Source: Physella acuta (lineage: Eukaryota; Mollusca; Gastropoda; Physidae). Taken from it: a stretch of 64,000 nt of DNA. A program made the translations under genes and the position numbers. Below are positions 51,807-62,000 of the stretch, in pieces. Under the pieces are notes generated by a model, which saw only the letters and a list, made by a program, of their open reading frames with translations, did no database searches and was not told the origin of the DNA. Within the stretch, counting starts at the first letter, position 1; each line of letters opens with the position of its first letter. Location: positions 62,001-126,000 of the forward strand of contig NW_026733187.1 of NCBI RefSeq assembly GCF_028476545.1, written 5' to 3'.

Positions 51807-52890
51807 TTTAAAATACGGGCAAATTTTGAGATACAAGCAACCAGATCAGCTGTTGTACTCTGTGCAAAAAAAAAAATCCTAACAAGATACTATTCTACTG
51901 GTCATGCGTCTGGGCTATTTAAACTTATAGCTAAATATGTAGATCTAGTTACCTATCTAGAATCTAGGCCTAAATCTCAGAGACAATGAGTGTTTGTTTC
52001 TTTCTCCCTTTCAGAATTTTGCGGAAATTAGTTAGGCAGGTGTCTTTATGGCACTATTGGCCTAATAAGTATAATAATTAAATAGTAGGCCTAATAGTAA
52101 TACTAATAGTAATAACTGTAACATTTCATAACTAACTAATAAGGCATAAGGCTTAGGCCTAATACTAATAATAGTATAATTTAGATTATTTTTAGATATA
52201 AATCTACATTTACGATTAAGACTTTTAAGTTAAGAGTTAAGGAGCAAGGTTACGGAGATTCTTTCTAGAGTATCTACTATCTAGATCTAGACTAGAGTAG
52301 TACTATGAGTAGAAATCAAGATTTGGCAGTTCTCATTTATTTATTATTTAGTAATTTATTTAGTAATTTACTGAGTCAGACTGAGTCTCATTGATTTTGA
52401 TTTGTCATTTACTCTACTGCTACACTGATTACACTCACACTGTCACTGAGTACACTCTGACTCTACAGTGACTCTACACTCTATTATTACACACGACAAA
52501 TAAAAAGAACATGCTGTGATAAAAATATCGACAATCTGCAGCTTACTACAGTTACTATTCAAAATAAAACGACCTCTAACACTGAGTTTCGTTGAAACCT
52601 GTCTAAAAATCTTGTTTTGTAATGTATTGTTTTAACTTTTTTCATCGATTGTTTGTTATGTTTTTGTAACTGTATTTTGCAGTGGTTTCCCTTTGACTTA
52701 AAATGTTGACTCTTCACTCTTCTATACGCGTGGGAAATCGAAAGTTATGTTTTAAATTTTAAGTTAACATTGACTTAGGCAAGACTGGGCTTCTAGACAC
52801 AACTTCAACATGTTTTATTTTTTTTTAATTAAAAAAAAACGTCTACTTTTATAATTGATCTAGTATTATTTATTCAGTAATAATACTAAT

Positions 52891-53051
52891 CAGTGTTTCT
52901 TCCAGACTTTTTTTCCGGGGGGGGGGGGGGGGAGAGAAAGGAATGGACACTGTTATTATAAGTATATAGTTTCTATATAAATTCCATTTCGTTCGGGAGG
53001 GGGGGGGGTAGACTTTCTTCGGGGGGGGGGGGGGTGGCGGCAGACACTCTG
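52891..53051 (+). mobile_element. Family A MITE, eroded right end
   Basis: It starts CAGTGTTTCTTCCAGAC, identical to the intact copy at 54253, followed by G runs, 'ggacactgttattataagta' and 'attccatttcgttcggga'. The right end (GACACTCTG) is diverged and no target duplication is visible. Confidence 0.55.
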
Positions 53052-53756
53052 AACCCCAGGTACAATTTCTGTTCTAAGGGTTTGGCTCAGTTTGCGTCTT
53101 GTTATTTAAAATAAGTGACTGGCAAAAAAAAATTCAATGTTTAGTGTAGTGACACCTCTGCCCCGTTGGAAAATACAAACGAGATATTCTTTGTGTTGCA
53201 TCCACGTGAAAAGCTCAAAGTGGCGCACGCAAACTAGCACTGTTACTGACCACGCTGATGTGTCGACATTGAAAAGTAAGTAAGAGCGCTAATATTTATT
53301 GGTACATTCTTGCAGGAATGTATCAGTTGAGGGAATTTTAAATTTGATGGTTATTTCTCTACTTTAGCATTAACTCTAACAGTGTTTATTAAAAATGTTT
53401 TAAATAGCCATTTATTAGCTAAAAGTAGACTGTAGATCTTGGCCTTTCTCTTATAAATGTGCATCTAAATCTAACTCTGTTACATAGATGTCAATGTAGA
53501 TCTATGTTTAGATCTATATAAGTCTAAGTCTAAAATAAAGTTATTATTATATACCTGAAGCTCCATGGGATAGATGAAGTAGAGTTCACCTGTTTCTAGG
53601 ACCTCGGGATATAAAGGGATAGAGTGTGACAGAGTGATGAGACATATATTTAGAAATAAATCAAGCAGACAGGAGGGCTTGAGTAGTGTAAGATAAATGA
53701 TAACCATTGGTCAACCAGTTGAGAGTAGCTTGGGGTGAGAACCAACAGGTAGGAAC

Positions 53757-53899
53757 CAATGACTTTTTCCAGACTTTTTTTTTCTCCTGGAAGCACTTGA
53801 TATTTATAGGGGGGGGGGGAGGGGGCGGACCCTAGTAAAAGTATGTTTTCTTTATTTTCTATATAAATTCCATTTCTTCCATGCCTGGAAGAAACTCTG
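53757..53899 (+). mobile_element. Family A MITE, diverged left end
   Basis: The right end TGCCTGGAAGAAACTCTG is well kept. The left end CAATGACTTTTTCCAGAC is diverged. It has G runs and an 'attccatttcttcc' core. No target duplication was found. Confidence 0.55.
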
Positions 53900-54252
53900 G
53901 TCAGCTGGTCGGTCAAGAGATATCGTTACCTATTGTGTAAACATAATTCGAGACCAGAACACTTCCATCGATAGTTGTAACTTAACTTTCATTGGTGCTT
54001 AAGCAAATGGGGGGGGGGGGGGGTGAGGGGGGGGGGGGGTGAGGCTGTGGACATAAGTAAAGCCAATACATAGACCAAAAGAAACCAGAGCATAGCTAAC
54101 CTTTAGATACTTGAATGACTGTGATACATTATTTGGTGTGGACACGCCTACTTCTAAGATCTCATATAGTGTGTATCAAATCTTATCTCATGCATCGGCA
54201 TCATAACTCCGGCATTGGCATTAAGCCTTAACCCAACTTCAAGCCTTACCCT

Positions 54253-54473
54253 CAGTGTTTCTTCCAGACTTTTTTCTCCGGGGGGAGGGGCACTTGAAAT
54301 TTTCGGGGGGGGGGGGGGGCGGACACTGTTAAATATATATTTTTTCTATATAAATTATATAAATTTCATTTCGTTCGGGGTGGGGGGGGGGGGGGGGAAG
54401 GTGGGGCAGTAAAAATTTTTCGGGGGGGGGGGGGAGCTTCTCCCCCCCGAAGAGATGCCTGGAAAAAACTCTG
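54253..54473 (+). mobile_element. hAT-like MITE with G runs (family A), intact ends
   Basis: 221 bp with ends CAGTGTTTCTTCCAGAC and TGCCTGGAAAAAACTCTG and a perfect 8-bp target duplication cttaccct (54245-54252 and 54474-54481). It contains four long G runs on one strand and one C run, and no coding capacity. Confidence 0.9.
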
Positions 54474-54527
54474 CTTACCCTCATAGTCTTATGTGCATCC
54501 CAGCCCATCACTGAGCGTACGCATAGC

Positions 54528-54732
54528 CAGAGGCGTAGCGACCTTTCCCGGCGCCCGGGGACAAACTTTCGATTTGCACCCCCCTCTCGAACTTTTCATT
54601 TGCACCCCCTCCCTCAAACTTTCGATTTGCACCCCCCTCGAACTTTTCATTTGCACCCCCTTCCCTCAAACTTTCGATTTGCACCCCCCCCCCCCTCGAA
54701 CTTTTCATTTGCACTCCCCCCCTCCCCCTCTG
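54528..54732 (+). mobile_element. hAT-like MITE, CAGAGGCGTAGC family (family D)
   Basis: It starts CAGAGGCGTAGCGACC and ends CCCCTCTG, flanked by a perfect 8-bp target duplication cgcatagc (54520-54527 and 54733-54740). The interior consists of about six units of 'aactttcgatttgcaccccc'. It lies 55 bp from the family A MITE. Confidence 0.8.
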
Positions 54733-54944
54733 CGCATAGCTGATTCTAAAAACAAACCTGGATATTAGACGGCATTACATTGCCGGCTATCTTAAAAGTG
54801 TTGTTGTTTGTTACAGTTATTGAACTCTCTTTGCTTCACGTGTCTTGCAGTGTAGTCTCCGATGTCGGCAGTATGCGACAAGTTGTATTCAAGATTAGCT
54901 CGAGGACTACCGAGTCAAGTTCAGTGGATACTAGCCTGACGCAT

Positions 54945-55392
54945 GGCTGTAAGTGTTGCTCTCTGGGTAGCTGTTGTTCCCTAGGCAGCTGCTGCTCTGG
55001 GAAGCTGTTGCTCTCTGGGTAGCTGTTGCTCTCTGTGTAGCTGTTGCTCTCTGGGTAGCTGTTGCTCTCTGTGTAGCTGTTGCTCTCTGTGTAGCTGTTG
55101 CTCTCTGTGTAGCTGTTGCTCTCTGAGTAGCTGTTGCTCTCTGGGTAGCTGTTGTTTTCTGGGCAAACTGTTGCTCTCTGGGTAGCTGTTGCTCTCTGGG
55201 TAGCTGCTGCTCTCTGGGTAGCTGTTGCTCTCTGGGTAGCTGTTGCTCTCTGGGTAGCTGTTGCTCTCTGGGTAGCTGCTGTTCTCTGGGCAACTGTTGC
55301 TCTCTGGGTAGCTGTTGCTCTCTGGGTAGCTGCTGCTCTCTGGGTAGCTGTTGTTCTCTGGGTAGCTGCTGCTCTCTGGGTAGCTGTTTTGT
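54945..55392. repeat. 18-bp minisatellite, unit gtagctgttgctctctgg
   Basis: About 24 units. The period is a multiple of three and stop-free in several frames on both strands, so (ALWVAV)n and (PREQQL)n frames appear. There is no support for a gene. Confidence 0.95.
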
Positions 55393-55902
55393 TTTTGTGT
55401 CTTTGTAGGGTTCAGTAGCGTCTACCAGCCTAGTACATGGCTTAAGTATTGCTCTCTGAGTAGCTGTTCTGTTGTGTTTCTGTACTCAAAGTGAGCGTAT
55501 CGCTGTATATGGAAGTCACGGAGTCCTGAAATTTTAGAGGAGAATAATTTGACAAGGCGATGTGATATTTCATAGGATAAAATAAATTTTTTTTTACACA
55601 ATACTCAATTAGAGGTTTAGTAAATCTTGGGGGAAGGGTGTCACTAGGTCGAGTGTCAACCTGTGCGGTAACTGAGGGTGTCACCCCCACCACCCTCGAA
55701 CAATTTAGCATTTTCGGTTAGGTGTCACCCTCTCTCCCTACCATTTTATTAACTGTATAAAACTTGTTTCGAAAATAAATGTTACCATTTTTCGTCGTGC
55801 TGTCAGCTCCTAAATGGTGACAACCGATGCCCAGCCCTGTGACCCCATTGTATATATATACATATATATATGTACGTATATATATACATATATGTATATA
55901 CA

Positions 55903-55981
<79 letters not shown>

Positions 55982-56071
55982 TCTGACTAGGTGACAGAAG
56001 AATTGTAGCCCTAAAGCTGGACCTGTGGCTAGATTTGGTTCTTGTACCCGCTGTTTAGGATGAAAGTCTAG
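55393..56071. other. Upstream region of the giant frame, with TA tract
   Basis: It contains a TA/TATG microsatellite (about 55851-55978) and no clear frame. An in-frame stop (56069-56071) closes the giant frame on the left. Promoter or 5' exon signals of the downstream gene would lie here; none is convincing. Confidence 0.5.
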
Positions 56072-56074
56072 CAG

Positions 56075-59000
56075 ATGGTGGGCAAACAGGGACAACAAGC
56101 GACCATGGTTAAACGCCAGCAGCAAGCGGTTCTTGGCCGGACCGGTCAAACTCCGGAACCACGGAAACCAGTTCCCAGCCGGAACTTGAATAACGCCCCT
56201 GATCTGTTTCCGGCACGACAAACCCATTATCATGCGCAAAAAACCAGCGCTAGAAAGTTGCCAAGTATGCCGGTCAGTGACGTCATCAAGGAGCTAAAAC
56301 GCAAAAGCATGCCGACGAGTTTATCGAAACGAAATTCCGCGACGATGGATTTGATGAAAAGGCAACTGGTCCGGGAAAAATCGTGCCGTGAGTTACAGCT
56401 GCTGAAGCGGGCGTCAAGCGTGTCTTGCGCCTGCGACATGACGCTGAACGACGCCGACAAACAGTACCTGAAAACCCAGCTCTCGATCTGGCTGCCTTGT
56501 GTCCTGAAACGACCGTCGCTCAGCGACCTAGAGGCCGCCATCGCCCAAATGGGAAGCCGTATACTCCGGAACGTCTCCAAATTTCAGCTGTTGGATTATA
56601 ACGCCCAGCTTTCCATGTCGAAAGCGCAGCGGAATTTTTTCCGGAGGTGTCACCGAAACCAGCGGAAATCGCGGCATCCGTTGTATTATCCGTTATTTTT
56701 CCACAGCCGGCCGGCGTCGGTTACGGATGTCAATGCGAATGTCAAAGGTGACGGTGAGCTGTTGGTCGCTAAGAAAACCCAAAAGGAGACGAGTGGTGAA
56801 AGGAAAGACTGGCGCCACGCTTTGATGAAAGAAGACGTGGAAGTTCCGTGGCCTGAGAGAAATACAGGACAGATTGACGCGTCACGCCAGAGGGCGCTGC
56901 CGGGTATCAAAAAGATGATTGTACTTCCGGATTGGTTTTTCCGTGTTCTGGAAGACGACGCGTTCATCGACATCGCCCCAGCGGGTACGGAACTCGTGCC
57001 GAACTTCCTCGAGCTGGAGGACATGATCACATTTCCGCGGCGGCTCGCGGTCCGGAATATTCCGCTGTGTCATTCCGGCGGTGATGGGGTTAACCTCGTG
57101 ACCTTCGTCGAACAAAGAAGTCAAGTGCAGGTCACGTCACTAAACGCCGAGTGTCAAAAGTCACGTGATGCAATGTTACCAAAAATAGACAAAAGTGTTA
57201 TAAACGTAACTCACCAAAGGAAGAGCTCCAATGAGATAACTAGCAAACCCTCGCTGGTTTTGGTATCCCACAGTGTAAAAGACTCTTTAGAAGCAGAGAG
57301 TAACGAAACCGAAGAAGATCATGATACAGTGGACGACTTGTTTCCTCTTGAACGGTGCCTCAGTTTCAGTCACCATTGGAAAACTGCTGCCGGTGATATG
57401 AATACAAAATCAAGCACACAATTTTCGTTGAAAAGATCTAAAATTATGGATCAAATTTTTAGAAAACGAAACCGGAAGCGAGACAAGGCATCAACAGTTG
57501 AAACCGATGAAAATAGATCCAGACCAGTAAACCAGCCGAATGCTCACAATTTTGGGAATATACGAACAACCTCCGTCAAAAAAGATGAGCAGGTTGGGAA
57601 TTCATCTGACTCCTGTCCACACATCGATACTGAAATCAAGACGTCAGCGGGCTGTTTTAACAGAAGCTGGAATAATTTAATCCAAACAGACAACAGCTTC
57701 TCGGCTGGCGACAGCTGTACTGGTAAAACTGACAACACGCTGGAAGAGCGACAACGAAAAAGGGCGTCAAAGGCGTCAAAGGCGGGTAGCTCGAAAAGAA
57801 AAGATCGCGGTCGACGTGTTGCAGGAGATGGCGCCTCGGGTGTTATTACTCAACATGCGGTATCCGAGCAACCACAGCTTCAGCCTCCCGACACCCAGGC
57901 TAACCTAAAGTTTGTCCGCTTTGTAGATCAGTGCCCGAGTGACCTTCCTAAGGTCAAGGACAGAAGCAACTCCTCCCTGCACGGGAACGAGAACGTGATC
58001 GAGTACTCGGGGAAATATTTACTCGACGACGTCGCCGGCTCGCAGGAGTTTTTGGCGGAAGCCACGCCCATTCGGGACGTCTACCTCGTCCACCGGAAGG
58101 ACAGCGAGGAGGTCACGTGCCACAAAAGCGACATGTCGTTCCTCCGCGGGCTCGTGGACCAGAAAAAAGACCCCCCGGACCCCAAAGAGAATCTTCTTCA
58201 CGACCCTGCCCGGCAAGCTTTGACGGATTTCATCCGCGAGCAATGGAGATCCGGCAGCCGGACCGACCAGGTGGACGATCTCCCGGCCCGGGGGGACACC
58301 GGGGAGTTGCATAGTCAGGCCCTGAGCCCCACTTGCGAGGAAATAAGTTGTGACAGTAGCCCGGACTCGCTGAGACGTGAGATTGGGGAACTTTATGCCG
58401 ATATCATGCAGCGTTACAAGAAAGACATTCTGGGACAGGATTTTAAGAGTCGTTACCTTAAGAACAAACGGCATAAAAATAGCCTCGACCCAAAGTACGC
58501 CAACGAAGATCTGAGGTCGCCAACTGAAATAATTAATGTTTACACTGCAAACGTCAATACACAAGAATCACAGTCGGATAGTGAACAAAATGAGGTGAGT
58601 AAATGCCAGGTGACAAGCACAAATGAAGACATGAGCCCGACCATAACCCGATTATTTAATCGTTATCTGAACCCGGTCGTTGTGCAAGAACCAGTCGCCG
58701 TTAGGGATGAGATGGAGAAGATGACTCCACAACCAATCAAATCCCTGGACAAGATGCTCCCTCAACCAATCAAATCCCTGGACAAGATGCTACCACAACC
58801 AATCAAATCCTTGGACAAGGTGCTCCCACAACCAACCAAATCCCTGGACACGATGCTCCAACAACCAATCAAATCCATGGAGAAGATGCCCCCACAACCA
58901 ACAACATCCCTGGGCACGGCTGAGATCCTCTGCCTCTTCGATCAGATCCTCGACAGCTACGCCAAGCTCGACTGTGAAAGTGATGGGAATCTCCCGGAGT

Positions 59001-62000
59001 CACGGACCTACACGTTTAACTCTTCCGGCTGGCGAGTGGGACCCGGCCCGCAAGCGGTAGAGCATGATGACGCCGTGGTGAAAGACCCACACGGGTGTCT
59101 TCAGCCTTTAGCAGACGTGTCGAAGACGAGAACGAAAATGTACGTGTTCCCCCAGAAGGAGGCGGCGAGTTTAGACAAAAACTGGGACGATCTAGGCCTG
59201 CCCGGTTTTTATCCGGTTCTCCGGTTTGATGAGACGGATGAAACCCAGAACCGGCAGTACAGCGACACGGAAGAATCGGAAGGACCGCCGCCGTTAAAAA
59301 AACTGGCATCCGAGTTCGCGCAAGGTTCCTTTCCCGCCAACGCGATGGACTCCATCGACGAAGCGGCCGTGTCGGATCTTGACCAAATGAAGCGCGCACC
59401 CAGCCGAGAGCAAGAACCAAAACAGCCGTCTAACGTCAGCTCCCAGAAGTCAAACCAAAACCACCTCTCCATCCCCCAGAGCGCCACCAACGAATCTGCA
59501 AGCAATCGCCACGAATTTCAGACTTCAAAACTGTCCACGGCAAACCCGGTCGAGCCGGCGCACTCCAACCCGCACGCGCTGGGTCAGCAGGCGCCAACGT
59601 ACAACACGCCGTACGACCACGATATACAAAGCGGCCTCCACTCGCCCAGGTTCTCGCGTATGTCGTTTGGCATGCAGACGTCGCGCTACAACCACCCAGA
59701 GGCCGGCACGTCCTACTCCAAGCAGATCTCGCCTCGTCACTCCCTTCACGACGCCTCCACCATGTTCTCCTGCTCCAAGTTCCGAGCTGATGACGTAGAC
59801 CTGCAGTACACCCCCGCCCTTTGCAGAACGCCATCTTTAATCTGCGCTGACCTCAAAAGCAGACAAATATGCTTTGATCCATGCGAGAAACTCACGTCAC
59901 CCAGACCCGAGCGCTACGCATCGAATCTCTTATCCCAGTCCAACCCATACTCATGTTCCCCTTGCCGGAAATCCCAGACAACTTTTCCCCGTCCCAGACT
60001 TCGCTGCGATATCAAACAAGACAGGGGAAGCTACTGCCGAAGACCGGAAACAGCCAAGACTTGCTTTAAAAGAAACGTCTGCTGCGATCGCCTGCAAAGC
60101 GCAAAGACTTCCGGTTATTCGCCTTACGAGAGAAGAAGCTGTGAGTATTTTCACTCGCCCACTTCCAAACGTCTATCCGCTGTCGATAGTTTCATCCACT
60201 CCGAAGCGGCCGAGAGTAAAAAAGAGTTGGACTCTGCGAGCAAGATGGACGAGACTCTGGGCCGGAAGTTGTGCGAGATCCAGCGCGAGACGCTGGCGTA
60301 CATCTCCCAAGTGCTCAGCACCTGGCAGGACGACTGCCGGTGCCGGAGGAACCCCACGGACGATGCCGTCACGTCTGTCCTGCGCGACCTTCCGCGGGCG
60401 TGCCGGAGCAGAAACTACGACAAGCCGCGAATCAGCAAAACCACGTTAGATGTGAGCCCGAACCCACCCTACCCCAGCCCTCCTTGCGAGTCACGGAAAC
60501 AGTTCCCGTGCACGTTCGATGATATGTGCTCACCCAGAAGGAAGCCAAGCTCGAGGCAGTGGAAAGTGACGAAGGGCTGCCAGGCGGAGATGGATTCCTT
60601 GAAGAAATCCCCCAACCCCTGCCAGCAGGGCGTGGCCCACAGCGCCATACAAACCTGCGCCTGCCTGTCTAAACCCGACGGTCTCTGCCTGTGTGGGACC
60701 CTGTCAGATCGACCCAAGTGCTCGGTCAAGCTTGTGTGCAGGAAGGAGGTGGACCCGTGCCCGGGATATCAGAGCTCACGTGAGCTTAGAAAAACAAGTG
60801 ATCGTTACGTCAAGTCCAGCTGCCCGTGTGCTCAAGATAACGAACCCAGTGAAAAGGTTACCTGCCCATGTGCTAAAGGTAAGCCGTATGAAAAGGCTAC
60901 CTATCAAAGTAATAAAGATAATGAGGATCGCGACAAGACTAACTGTCCTTGCGCTAAAAGTAACGAACTTTATGATAAAGCTACCTATCAAAGTAATGAA
61001 GCCAGTGAACCCTATAAAAAATCTACATGTCCGTGTGCTAAAGATAACAAACCCTATGACAGGTCAACCTACCTAAGCTATAAAGGTCATGACCTCTTTG
61101 AAAAAACCACCTGTCCTTGTCTTAAAGCTAACGAACCCCAAGAAAAGATTATATATCCAAGTACTAAAGCTGGCGAATCTCACGCAAAGACGACGTGCCC
61201 ATGCGAAAAATTGACCCCTAAAGTTACAAAAATCAACAAAAAATGTCAGATCGGTAACGCTGGTTTACGTACCGGCGAACCAATCTTTACCAACGGCAAG
61301 ACCCTGGGGAAAATCATCTGCAGAAAGCAGGTGGACGAATGCGGGCGTTCAGCCACGGAGTGTTGGACAACGGACGTGTGCGAGGACAGCGAGCTGACCC
61401 CGACAAGCTCCGCGACGGCCGAGCCACCCAGCAACAAGCGGGACGCGGGCTACAGAGACACCGCGTCCGACACGATCGCGGAGATCTCCACCTTCCAGTC
61501 GGACTGCAAGATGTGCAAGAAGTCTCCAGTGACCAAGTTCAGCGAGCCGTCCACCAGCTGCTTCCCGACCCAGCCCAACTGCGCGCTGTGCGAACCTCGA
61601 GACTCCTGCAGCGACTTTAACGTGCTGCAGGTGGACAAGTTCAACAAGATCATCGCCAAGTCCCGCCGTCCCATCGTCCACATCCGGTACAAGGCCAAGA
61701 AAATGACCAAGTCGCCAAGCTGCACCAACATCGGCACCTACAAGAAGGAATCCACGGAAAAAAGTATGAAAAACTTAGCCGAGGAGCTGAAAGTAAAAAT
61801 AGAGGAAATTATAACGAAAAGTAAAATTCTACAAAAAGAAGCGAATAAAGTGAAACGAGGTCAGACTTCCTGCACGCCGAAAAACGAAACCGGAAATGAA
61901 AGCCAAACTAGCTACTCTTGTTATCAGATTGAGTTGAACGACTCTCTTGATGAACTCAAGAAAAAACTATCCAACATATGCTCCAAACATTGCTTAAACA

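Noticed and set aside
54780-55022. Possible small secreted protein with a hydrophobic start
   Set aside because: The frame begins with TTG rather than ATG and runs into the 18-bp minisatellite. No donor or second exon was found.
54931-55418. (PREQQL)n and (ALWVAV)n frames as a repeat protein
   Set aside because: They are a by-product of an 18-bp minisatellite that is stop-free on both strands.
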